A stretch of DNA of 64,000 nt, from positions 15,128,001 to 15,192,000 of the forward strand of contig JAPYXD010000680.1 in assembly GCA_030998225.1 (NCBI GenBank), given 5' to 3'. This stretch comes from Diplolepis rosae. Lineage: Eukaryota > Arthropoda > Insecta > Hymenoptera > Diplolepididae. The notes under the pieces are model-generated. The model saw only the letters and a list, made by a program, of their open reading frames with translations. It did no database searches and had not been told where the DNA came from. The position numbers and the translations under genes are program-made. Below are positions 43,262 through 54,013 of the stretch, piece by piece (position 1 is the first letter of the stretch; the number at the start of each line of letters is the position of its first letter).

Positions 43262-46200
43262 TTGCGAAAAATAAAACCGCGAAAGTTATCTTACATGAAT
43301 ATAAATCATAATTATGTCACGTGGTCAGGTTGATCTATGTCTTTAAACAAAAGCTTAGTATCTTAATATTCTATAAACAACACTTGACCGATGCAAACAG
43401 CGACACTGGCCCAATAACAATAGCCGACTGTAGGCTGCCGAGATTGGGACAGTATTATGCCGTATTATCAGCTTTGGCAATTCGCATTTAGAATCTCACA
43501 ATCAGTACTACGCCCGTCCATGGAGAACAAGAATCTGTTGTATTTACTGAGTCCATAAATCAAAAAAGTGTAATCATAAAACTTGTATAAATTTGATCGC
43601 TATTTTAATAAAATTCATTACTTTTTTGAAAAATGACAGACTTATAAAAAAATATTACAGAAATACCTGTGGAATTCACATTTTGGAGAAAATTCCTCAT
43701 TTTGTAAATTTAACATGTATTTTTGTAATATTTATCAACAAATTTGTTATGTTTACAAAAAAGCGGTGGATTGTACTGAAATATCTATCACTATTTCAAC
43801 TTATGGACTCAATAAATGTAACAGATTTTTTTTCTTCGTGTCCTTAGTGTCTACCTTAGAAATTTAATAAGTTAATACTGTTTTGAAAAACAGTAACCTG
43901 TGCAAATATCTTGGCATGGTCCAGGCAAGGCCCAGACCTAACGAACTCTGGCATGGAACGCCAAACCAGGCCTGTGCCTAATCTGGCTGCCAGGTTTGTC
44001 AACCACCCCTGGCCGGGCTTAAGCCTAGTTCGGCGTTTCATTACAGGACTAGCGCCAAGCCTGGCAATTGCTACATTGGAAACTCACAAAAATATGAAAC
44101 AACCAATTTCTTACTTTCCATTGATTGTTTTTTTATGAAATTTCTAGTATGGAACGTATAATCCTTAGAGACTGATCCCATATCAAGAACTGCTCTTGAA
44201 GAAATAAAGGGATCCTGAATTATTCAGTTTTGCATGTAGTGGAGCGTGGGCAGAGTTCTGAGCTCGAATGGACCGTGGATGAAAAATTTCGCCGGAGGGG
44301 TTACAAGGGAGCTCTGATAAACGTTTAAAACGCGAGAAAAGTCATTTGGGATTTTACGAGTTTTCCAGTTTTGCGTTGCATGCCAGCACTTTAATTGCGT
44401 TTCTTATTTCCCGTCTATGAAGTTTCAGTCACATCTGCTTCCTGCTAACAGCGAAACAGCGCTTTCAGCTTTGACGCTTTGTCGCTTTTCCTGCTATGAG
44501 TATTATTATGCGGGAAGTAATAACTTCCAAGCTTGATTGCTTTCCATAACTTGTGGTTTGTAAGCCACAATATTTGAACAATTTAGATGAAACAACACAG
44601 AAATTTGAAAATGAAAATTTATCAATTATTCTCCTTCAATAACTTGAGCAGTTCAAGCATTTTGCTTTATAAAATAAATAAAGCTTGTTTCATGATTCTT
44701 TGATCTGTATTTTAATAATGAAGCGAATTGAAATTTTATGAACTTATTGAAACTAATATAAAGAAAAATCACTTTTGTCAACAGAGTTAAAATTGCACAT
44801 ATGATGAACAAAATTATTTCATTTTTTAATTAATTTAAGGTAACATTTTCACGTTCAGTACTAAATCTCAATTTATTCAACGTTTACCCGAATCAAACGA
44901 ACTTGGCAACTTTAATATTTTCTTTTTATGCACGTGACACATTTTTGATGGGTTATGAATAAATATGAATACGCAAAAATAAATGTACATGTGAACAATA
45001 CCCACATATGGCTCCCACGAATTACAAAACTGAATTTTCCATAATAATGAATTGATGTCAAATGATGTTTCAAGCAAACAAAAACGTATTGTGAAAATAT
45101 TATTATACTCGTGTATTGGAAACACTTTTTCTCTGCTTGATTAATCATTTTGAATAGAGATTTAAATAACGAAATAATACGCTATAGAGATTTCTAAAGA
45201 TTTCTTACTGTAATAACGGGAACTTCGATAAGTAATTTAGAGTAAACAATTTCTTTGAAAGATACACAGCTTTATGATGTTTACATACATACAATCGAAA
45301 TTGTGTTTGTCCTAATTTGTTATTTTGCCGATATTCGAGGCTATGGAACATACCATCGAGCATGTTTGCTTGAGACCTCTGGTTTGTTATCCCAATTGTA
45401 TACGTGTGCAGGTGTACACAAAACGTGTGAACTTCGATGGATTTATGAGAGGAAATCCTCGTGACCGATTGCGGTGAATGCGACGCTCTGAAAATTCAAG
45501 AATTGAGATAATAAAAAAATTTGTAAAAAGAGTGAAACAAATTGAAAGCTCGAATTTTCCAATTTGACTATTATTCAACCTCGGCATTGCGTAGTTTTTC
45601 GTAACTTGAGGTTTTATATACGTATTTTCATGTATTATAGGTATAAATATGAAAAACGTAATAAAAAATTCAGGATAATGGAATTGAAAAAATGATAAGT
45701 TGATGAAACTTTTTTACAAGTACTTTCATTGTCAAACGCAAAAAAATCATATAATTACTTGCACTTTTAAAAATTTCCTGAAATTTACAATACTTTTAGG
45801 GTAAAATTATTTGAAATTTATGATACCTTTAAAAGTAAATAAATTTTGAAAGTAACAAAAAAATGACTGAATTTATTGAAATTTTCTTCAAATTATAAAG
45901 CTCTCCTAAATTTGGATAATAGTTGTCTTAAAATTACGAAACTGTAACAGAATTTTCATAAAATTTATCTCGAAATTGAGAAACTGATATAATTTTTTTT
46001 CAGATGCATCCATTGAAATATTCAGCAATTTATACAAGAAAAATGAAAGAAATAGCAACTGCCTTAAACTTCAATTACTTTTTTCGGAAATTTTCGATCG
46101 AAATTTCTACCTGTTTAATTAATATACTTTCTTTCTATCAATCACTTGTTTTTTTTACTAATTTGAACCCGTGACTGATTTTTGTCAGTACACTCTCAAT

Positions 46201-48070
46201 CATATTTACTAAAAAATCTGTGCAAACCAATAACTCATTTTATTGGAAATTCCTACTAATAATTATTTATCTTCTACTCATTCTCTTATTGGTCATAAAC
46301 TTTGTAAAAATAATTGATAAAAGTTTTTACTAGTAACTGGTACAAAAGGTTCAATAAAGTAAATAAGTGGCTCACCTTTAACGTGTTTAAATTTATAGAG
46401 AAAATAATAAATTTAATAAAAAAATGGTAAAAATAATTTCCCTATAATATTTTATGAGCAATATTATGTGCCTAGTTTGAAAGTGACAAAGGAGTTTTTG
46501 CGCACAAATATGCATTCTGGAAGAAGTTGAAGTAAAGTTTATTGATGTTTCGTCCATAATTAAATGAAAAGTTTATACACTTTGCACAGAAACTTTCAAA
46601 ATGTATTTGCTTAAGTATTTCAGCTCCAGAGATTAATAATTCCGAAGTTTAGTTGGTTGATTTGATGGAACTCAATTACTAGGCCCTATTTCGAATTGTG
46701 TTCGAACATTTAAAAGCTTTGGGTTGAACCTTTTTCGAGAATGAAAATAAATTCAATTGATACTGGTTTATAAAAATTACATTACAAATTATTTATATGC
46801 GCTTGAAGGGTATGGAGAAAGGTAGAGATGGGAAGAGGAGATTAAATGAGATTGCAGGAAAAAGGAAAAGTCATCTAGGAAATTGGCTCGTAATATAAAT
46901 CAAAATGGGCCCACTTTCCTTTTTTACTTCACGTCTCTGTGGTGCCCTTTTCCTTTCTTACCTTTCTTTCGCGGACATGTTGCTATGATAGTAATTCAAA
47001 CTTCCTTCCCTCCTCGAACTCTTTCTATCATGCATATTTGAAAATTCTTCTTAAAGTAAAATCAGAAAAAATAAAGACGAAATATACCAAATCACCGAAG
47101 ATTCTAATAAGAATTTACGAATTCGACCATTTTTTCAATTTATTTTTTATGTTATTTGTTGAAAGAAATGTTGAATACCTTTAGAACTCTCGTAATTTTT
47201 CACTTTCTAAAATTACTCTAACCCTTCACTTTTGCAAAACACAGTTCTTTCACAAAATTCCAGCCCCTTTAAAACACGTTTACAAGTAAACTAATAAATC
47301 AAAGGAATTTATGTAAATAAGTTATGGTAATAGTAATTAGAGGAAGAAGGCTGGAATCACTTTACACATTGTTGAGTTGCAAATTTTCGTATTTCCTTGC
47401 AAAAAAAAAAATATTAGATTTATTATAAATACAAATTCTGAACAATAAAGATATTAATAATATTACAAATAATTTTGGAGAGTGCATTTGATTTTGCTTT
47501 TGGAAATGCTTGTTACTCCACTTTAGTCTAGATAAATTGCTATCCTGTGTTTCCTCAAAGTTTGGAGAGGTCATAAAACATTTTAAGAAATCATCTAACT
47601 CTATAGTTTGAACTCCATCTCAAAGTATTCCATTCAAGTCTGTAATAAATAATTGGTTACTATACTTAATGTAATGTGGATATTCGGCTTTGACAGAAAA
47701 GTAATAAAAAATCTTTTGAACTAATTAAATAAAAACAAGATTTTGTATCTGAAACTAAAAAAATGTGTCAATGTGTTTTGAAATGTTATTAAATTTATTG
47801 AAGAAAATGTTTTGCAGTATTTTTCTCATCACTTTAACCATTAAATTAGAAAACCTAAATATACTCTCAATTTTCATATATTTTTTCAAAGTATGAAATG
47901 TCAGAACATTTTTGTAATTTTCAGAAACCTAAATATTTTCAACATAAAAAGGGCGAATATATACAACCAGTCAAATTCATGTTACTCACGGATTTACCTC
48001 TAAACAATATCCTATGAACTATTCTGTAGCTTTTGATATTTAAAAATATTTCAATAAACGTATTGAGGCC
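43262..48070. other. long stretch without a recognisable gene
   Basis: 43280-43340 is a half-end of the MITE family at 48075 (AAGTTATCTTACATGAATA ... TCACGTGGTC). 43905-44085 is a GC-rich patch (CAGGCAAGGCCCAGACC; GCCAAACCAGGCCTGTGCC) that contrasts sharply with its surroundings, probably a small element. 44230-44540, 46800-47020 and 47480-47580 are less AT-rich and could be host intron or UTR sequence, but no frame carries a domain. Short ORFs at 44877-45148, 45255-45587 and 46939-47184 are unassigned. Confidence 0.4.
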
Positions 48071-48074
48071 ATGG

Positions 48075-48419
48075 ATCAATCGGACCACGTGACTAAATAA
48101 TACATATATTCCTTCGTATGAGATAACTTTTGTAATTCACAAAGTATTTTCCTAAAAATTTGGAAAAAGTGACAAATGACAATAAAGCACATCTGTTAAC
48201 TTGTTTTTAGTAAAAATTTTGAAAAAAATTCGAAAATTTATCGATAATTACAGTTAACTGTAACATTTTTTGCAAAATTTTCACTCAAACGAAGTTGACA
48301 GACGTTCTTCATCGTTTTCTGTTGTATTTTCCGAATTCCCAGGCAGACATTTTGTAAAATAAAAAAGTTATCTTACACGAAGGAATAAATGTATAATTTA
48401 GTCACGTGGTCCGATTGAT
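48075..48419. mobile_element. 345-bp MITE with ATCAATCGGACCACGTGACT ends
   Basis: The terminal inverted repeats are about 60 bp, including TATTCCTTCG and AGATAACTTTT, with few mismatches. A related right half lies at 43280-43340. No target duplication could be fixed. Non-coding. Confidence 0.8.
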
Positions 48420-49775
48420 TTTTCTGCATTGCTGTCTTTTCCGGAAAATTCATTCAAATTATTATTCTGTTAATAAAGCGGTCGTATATAATTAGTAATG
48501 ACAGAACTCACCACACGGCCTTAGAGAAAGAAAATTTCGTGTTTCATTCTTCATTCTATAATATGTAATGACATCTGCGTTCGTATACCGAGTTAGGTAC
48601 TTAGAGTTTTTTTCTATTCCTCACGAACTCATGTCACGTAAATTTCTCATGGGATTCAACACGATATACCGAGACATTTAATTCGACGCAAGAAGTGTAC
48701 CTTCATTGAGGAGGGAGCAAAAGCAAATATCCTTGAGGAAAAGAAAATCCTTTAGATGATAAAGTAAGATTTTGATTAAAGAGATTTTATTCTATTTTAT
48801 TGAACATAAAAAAAATGAACACAAACAGAAATGCATTTCATTTTGTTAAGATGGTAGCAAATATACGTAATTTTTAAGGGCATGTGATACTCATAAAAGT
48901 AGAAAATTATATTGATTTTAGATTTTTACATGTTTGTGTCTAAAATAAAATAAAAGTTTGTTTTCAAAATTTGGGAAACGATAGTGAAGATAAAAACGGA
49001 CGTAGGCAAATAGACTACTTTTGGTTTCGAAATTGAAAAAACTTCAATTTTAGTCAAATAACACATCACTCAATAAGTTTCCGGTCTGACATATAGATGG
49101 CACGACTGTTGTCAATCCATATGATTTCTGGATAATAACAACGTTCAAACGTTAAATGTCAAAATTTCATGACAATCTGACGTTTAGTTCAGAAGTTACA
49201 GAGGTTTTGGTGAAGCAACTTTTGTTATTTTCAAAACAATAGATAAAAAAGAGCTTCGAGTATTAATCAAACATTGCTTTTTAGTGGGAAAAAATACTGT
49301 TTAAGCAAAGCAGTGGCTTGATAAGCGTTATGGAGAATCTGCACTAAAGAAATCAACAGTCATCGACTGGTATGCCAAATTTAAACGCGGTCGTGCAAAC
49401 ACCGATGACGCTGAACGCTCTAGTCGCCTAAAATCAGCAGTTGTTCCGGAAAACATAATAAAAGCCTACAAAATAGTTTTGGGCGATCGTCAATTAAAAA
49501 TGCGTTAGATAGCTGACACCTTAAAGATATCAGAAGCTAGTGTCTTTACATATTTGCACGAATCTTCGGGGATGCGTAAGTTGTTTTCGAATTGGGTGCC
49601 GCGTTTGCTCACACTTGACCAAAAACAACAACTCGTCGAGGATTCAGAGCGCTGTTTGGAGCTGTTCGAGCGAGGTAAAAAGGATTTTCTGCGTCGGTAT
49701 GTAACAATAGATGAAGTATGAATCCACCACTACACACCTGAAACAAAAAGATCGTAAGCTAAGTGAACAGCAGCC

Positions 49776-49979
49776 AGTGCTCCCAGATCGTCGATAGAAT
49801 TTACCCCCTCCACTCTACCAGTTTATTGCAAAAAAAACAATTTTTCAAATATAATTTGGGGACATTTTTGAAGTATATTATTTTTTCAAGTTGTTCTTTA
49901 ATTATACTTGAAAATTTGCTTTTTTTCAATTAAATGTCAAAATGAAGGGGGTAAATTCCATCCACGATCTGGGAGCACT
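49776..49979. mobile_element. 204-bp MITE with AGTGCTCCCAGATCG ends
   Basis: The terminal inverted repeat of about 34 bp (through GAATTTACCCCCT) has a few mismatches. It interrupts the family-4 transposase between HHYTPETK and GESHPKRPK. The 135-bp interior is T-rich then A-rich. The target duplication is unclear. Non-coding. Confidence 0.8.
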
Positions 49980-50337
49980 AACAGGATCTGGTGAAAGCCA
50001 TCCAAAGCGACCAAAAACTCAACAGTGGGCTGGCAAAGTTATGGCACCCGTATTTTGTGACGCGCGTGGTATTTTGTTTATCGACTATCTTGAGAAAGGT
50101 AAAACCATTAATAGCGACTATTACATGGCATTACTGGATCGATTGAGCGCACACGGAAAAAAATAGTGTCAAACTTTGAGTGTCAAAATTTAGTTAGTCA
50201 GTTCTATATTACAGATAGTACCACGTACTATTTACAATGTTTTCTTGATAGTCAGGGAGAACATAATTTTATAGTCTGTTTGAATATCAACAGAATGTCA
50301 GGTTTACATTCTGAAATAATTTACCTGTCAACACTTA

Positions 50338-51595
50338 CCAGGGGTGTTAGTTGAAGTGTGCCGGTTTCTTCAATAAAGAAAACACTTAATTCTCAAGCGA
50401 ATCTCAAAAAAATTTTATTCAAAGTATTGACCATTGGATTCTACACATTTTGTCCAACTTTCAGGCAAATCATGGATACCATTCCAAAAAAACTTTTTCT
50501 CTTCCAAGGCAAACCATTCGACGAGCCATTTTTCGACTTCTTCAAAATTGGCGAAGCGCTGCTCTGCGAGTGAGTGTCCCATCGATGCGAAAAGGTGATA
50601 GTCGGACGGGGCGAGGTCTGGAGAGTACGGCTGGTGTGATAATATTTCCCAATTCAATGCTTTTAATGTATTCTTCACCACTTTAGCGGTATGAGACGGT
50701 GCGTTGTCAAGTTGTAGGATAACTTTGCCATGTTTTTGATATTTTGATATTGATAATTTGTTGTCGGTAGCGATCCGTATTCACCGTCTCACCAGGTTTT
50801 AATAACTCGAAGTACACCACACCACATTGGTCCCACCAAACACAGAGCATTGTTTTACGGCCAAAGCGATCTGGTCTTGGAGTCGATGGTCCGACCTCGC
50901 CAGGTGAAAGCCATGATTTTTTCCGCTTCGGGTTCTCGAAATAAATCCATTTTTCGTCCCCCGTGACAATTTGATGCAGAAAAGATTTCCTTTCGAACCG
51001 TTGAAGCAGCATTTCACAAATGGTTTTTCGATTTTCCATTTGTCTATCGTTCAGTTGGTGTGGTACCCATTTTCCATACTTTTGGATTTTTCCCATGGCT
51101 TTTAAACGTTGGCAAATTGCTACTCGGGTCACATTTAGTGTTTGTGCCAATTGTTGTTGCGATTGGGTTGGGTCTTCATCCAATAACGCCTGCATTTCCT
51201 CGTCTTCGAACTTTTTCGCTGCACCAGGATGTTCATTGTCTGTTAAATCGAAATCTCCACTTTTAAATTGACGAAACCATGTCTCACATTTTCTAATCAC
51301 TGGAGCATGTTCACCATAAGTTTCTACCAGCAATCGATGAGCTTCAACTGCTTTTTTCTTTTGATGAAATAAGAAAAGCAACGAACGCCGCAAATGCGAT
51401 TTACTTGGAACGAAACTCGACATATTCACTGAGGTAAACAACTATGATGCTATTATTTTGGCAGAATGTAATTGTGTATTTTTGAAGGTTATTGTCCATA
51501 GAAAAATATGATATAGATTCCAATTCATAGAAATGTATACATATCTCTAGCGACATCTATGAGTAAAACCAGCAAATTTCAACTAACACCCCTGG
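50338..51595 (-). mobile_element. 1258-bp mariner of the mauritiana (Mos1-like) type, full length
   Basis: Inverted ends CCAGGGGTGTTAGTTGAA at 50338 and its reverse complement ending 51595; TA on both sides (50336-50337 and 51596-51597). Size is normal for a complete mariner. The transposase on the minus strand resembles Mos1 throughout. This is the innermost element of a four-level stack (TTAA MITE, family-4 mariner, CACGGA element, this mariner). Confidence 0.95.
50415..51423 (-). pseudogene. mauritiana-type mariner transposase, nearly complete, small deletion/frameshift
   Basis: Starts at ATG 51423 (MSSFVPSKSHLRR), the position matching the Mos1 start; an upstream in-frame start adds six residues but is unlikely. 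Order: FHQKKKAVEAHRLLVETYGE and CETWFRQFKSGDFDLTD (first helix-turn-helix), QQQLAQTLNVTRVAICQRL (second), GKWVPHQL linker, IVTGDEKWIYFENPKRKKSW (Asp 1), TMLCVWWDQCGVVYFELLKP and GETVNTDRYRQQ. A small deletion with frameshift follows near 50735, then VILQLDNAPSHTAK (Asp 2) and YSPDLAPSDYHLFASMGHSL (Asp 3), with the stop after GQYFE at 50415. Thirty-four residues lie between Asp 2 and Asp 3. Probably inactive because of the deletion just before Asp 2. Confidence 0.93.
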
Positions 51596-51801
51596 TACAT
51601 TGCGAGATAATCGAGCTAACGCTCCTGAGATTCTCAGGTTTACATTCCAGAATTGTCATACACTCTGGGAAAGTCAAGCTAAACATCTAGTTTTTACACT
51701 TCACAGATAGTACGTTAAACTATGTAGAATGCTGTCCCATAGTTAAAACTCAAATATAATGAGGTTGACATTCCAGATATTTAAGTTGACTACACCCAAC
51801 T

Positions 51802-52024
51802 TCCACTTATTTTGCGCCCTCTGAAACGAAAACAACTTACTTATTTTGCATTTCCTCTTATTCGCACTACTTCTCACGCGATCATATTTTTTTCGTGATT
51901 CGTGTTTTTTTATTGATTATTTGTAAAGAGTTGAAAAATCGTTAGCATTTCGATGGTTCGTGGAGGGGATATCCTACTCTCCGTAAATGCAAAATAAGTA
52001 AGCGGCGTGGCGCAAAATAACCAA
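51802..52024. repeat. imperfect inverted repeat within the CACGGA element
   Basis: CTTATTTTGCGCC (51806) and CTTACTTATTTTGCATTT (51836) on the left correspond to reverse-complement matches AAATGCAAAATAAGTAAG (51985) and GGCGCAAAATAACCAAG (52009) on the right. It may be a further MITE or the inner arms of the host element. Confidence 0.55.
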
Positions 52025-52754
52025 GCGGCAAAATAAATGGGAGATGAGTGTACCCATTTTGCTCCGTGTAGAAATAAAGATAAAGCGGCCTCACATGCAA
52101 AAGAAAAAAATGCTGTCCCACAAAGACAATGCACCGTGCCACAAGTCCATGAAAACGATGGTCAAATTCAATGAATTAAGCTTCGAATTGCTTCCTCACC
52201 CACCATATTCTCCAGATCTGGCCCCCGACGACTACGGGCTCTTTGCTGACCTGAAAAAAATGCTCCAGGGAAAGAGATTTGGCTCCAATGAAGAAGTGAT
52301 TGCCGAAACTGAGGCCTATTTTGAGGGCAAAGACGAATCATTCTACAAAAAAAGCAATTGAAAAGTTAGAGAAGCGTTGGGATGAATATATTACGCTTGA
52401 AGGAAACTATGTTGATGAATTAAGTCGAATGTCTCGAAAAAACTGTGTTTTTCTTAGTTAGACCGAAAACTTATTGAATGATCTTTTATATCCGAAAATA
52501 TGTTTTAATTGGTAAAAATAAAAGTAGTCTATCTACATCCGTTTTTATCTTCTTTACCATTCCCCAAATTTTAAAAACTAAATTTTATGTATTTTGGTCA
52601 CAATCATGTAGAAACTGGACCAAATTGTTCACATGAACTTGTTACTTTCCTCAAGTATCACATGCCCTTAATATAAAATTACAAAATAAAAAAAAACTTA
52701 ACGTTGACGACGACAAACGTGTTCACTGATTCGTGAGGCACTTAATGTCCTCAG

Positions 52755-52977
52755 AGTGTCTAGCCGACAAAGGTCGAAAATCACCTTTTTAAATTCACCC
52801 GAGGCACCCAAATTCTGGAAACGATCCAAGGAAAACGTTTCTGCCATTGAGGAAAGGTATGAGAACGAGGAAAAAGAGAAAAACGTAAAAAGCGAGAAGA
52901 ATTCGATCGACATGGCTTCTTTATATGTACCGAGTACGAATTCGTGCCACTCTTTGGATGGATTTTACTTAAACTAA
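52755..52977 (+). CDS. candidate terminal exon of an unidentified host gene
   Basis: A plausible acceptor, TTAATGTCCTCAG, ends at 52754. The frame from 52756 is open for 73 codons to TAA: SRQRSKITFLNSPEAPKFW, then KENVSAIEERYENEEKEKN (charged, possibly helical) and VPSTNSCHSLDGFYLN at the end. It also extends upstream without a stop to 52708. Composition is protein-like and unlike the AT-driven ORFs nearby. I do not recognise it. It directly follows the TTAA MITE. It could be an exon, a fragment of a transposon protein, or chance. Confidence 0.35.
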
Positions 52978-53172
52978 ACCTCTAACCTGCTTCGATAAAG
53001 GTTTAGCAACTTCGAACGTAATATATTTCTTATTATCATGAAATGCAGAATTAAATATTGCTTTTTACTAATTTCTGAATAACCAAGACACTTTTATCAG
53101 TTGATTTTAAACGAATTTTGAGATGATGGATTACCTTGATACAGGTTTCGAATAAGATTTTATTCCGGGCTG

Positions 53173-54011
53173 CACTACCGGTCAGAATTGTGGGACCACC
53201 TGTTTTTCGATGATTGCTTGAATTATCTTAATTTCAATTGTGTGGGTGATGAAATTTGTACTTTTAATAATGTGAAAGCTATAAAAATTATCTTTAAAAT
53301 TAGCCTGGAATGAAGTCGTTTCGCTAAACTTTGAAGAAGTTATTGCAAAAAAGTCCAAATTTCAATGTTTTCTCAAAATTTAAATAACTTTCGAAACAAT
53401 CAACATTTTTTAATGTTCTTAGGCTCATTTTAAAGCTAAGATTCTACAAAATCGCAGTAAATTGTCATTATAATTCTATAATTTTTTCCTTGCATAATGT
53501 AAATAGTTGAAATTGTACCAAAAAAGTAGGGAAATTTTAAAAACATTTCATCTGTAGGTAAATCATAATAAAAATCATATGAGTATATATTTTAAGGGGA
53601 TTTAATACAAAATTCATGATTATATGTTTTATATATCTTATAAAAATTTTTCCAACTTTTTTATTTGAACTTTAACCCCGAGCAGTATGTAAGAAAAAAA
53701 TTGCAGATTAATCATAAGAATTTTTTTCGATTTTGTAGAAATTCAGCTTTAAAATTAGTCTAAGAACATTAAAAAATGTTGATTATTTCAAATGTTATTT
53801 GAAATTTAAGAAAGCATTGAAATCTTGATTATTTCTGCAATCACTTCTTCAAAATTTAACAAAACGAATTCATGCTGGGCTCATTTTATAAAGAATTTTG
53901 ATAGCTTTGAATTCAATTGAAAGAAACAATTTTTTCACTTACATAATTCAAATTAGGATAATTTAAGCAATTATCGAAAAACAGGTGGTCCCACAATTCT
54001 GACCGTCACTG
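53173..54011. mobile_element. 839-bp fully palindromic Tc1-like MITE
   Basis: Left end CACTACCGGTCAGAATTGTG and right end (inverted) CAGTGACGGTCAGAATTGTG continue as GGACCACCTGTTTTTCGAT. The arms pair, with mismatches, essentially to the centre near 53590 (shared words AATCAACATTTTTTAATGTTC and TTTTAAAGCT). Right flank TA (54012-54013), left flank TG. Ends of this CAGTG..GGTCAGAATTGTGG kind are typical of Tc1-type elements. No transposase; possibly an inverted duplication of one end region. Confidence 0.85.
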
Positions 54012-54013
54012 TA

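Larger units (their letters stand above)
50152..52068. mobile_element. CACGGA-ended element inside family-4 mariner, hosting another mariner
   Basis: Left CACGGA (50152) and right TCCGTG (ending 52068) are flanked by CA (50150-50151) and TA (52069-52070). Removing the insert joins the family-4 frame as RLS(V/A)EIKIKRPH, which supports the borders. The terminal repeat is very short. It contains a mauritiana-type mariner (50338-51595) and an imperfect inverted repeat (51802-52024). Own coding capacity not seen; class uncertain. Confidence 0.6.
49071..52480 (+). mobile_element. mariner element (family 4) inside the TTAA MITE, itself interrupted twice
   Basis: The ends TCAATAAGTTTCCGGTCTGA (from 49070) and, inverted, TTAGACCGAAAACTTATTGA (to 52477) pair with two or three mismatches. 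Exact borders and TA duplication are not resolved. Transposase on the plus strand from about 49240: KKELRVLIKHCFLVGKN, STVIDWYAKFKRGRANTDD, NWVPRLLTLDQK, RYVTIDEV followed by a stop (Asp 1), GKVMAPVFCDARGILFID. After a large insertion it reads KRPHMQKKKMLSHKDNAPCH (52085-52140, Asp 2), YSPDLAPDDYGLF (Asp 3) and NEEVIAETEAYFEGKDESFY, then decays. Asp 2 to Asp 3 leaves 34 residues. Insertions at 49776-49979 and 50152-52068. Confidence 0.85.
48878..52667. mobile_element. TTAA-flanked MITE (about 380 bp without inserts) split by nested elements
   Basis: Left end GGGCATGTGATACT at 48878 and its reverse complement ending 52667 are each flanked by TTAA (48874-48877 and 52668-52671). The arms continue with AAACGGACGTAGGCAAATAG and TAAAAGTAGTCTATCTACAT-type pairing up to about 49068 and from about 52486. 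TTAA duplication is the hallmark of piggyBac-type transposition (established); the terminal bases differ from classical piggyBac. A mariner (49071-52480) sits near its centre. Confidence 0.8.
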
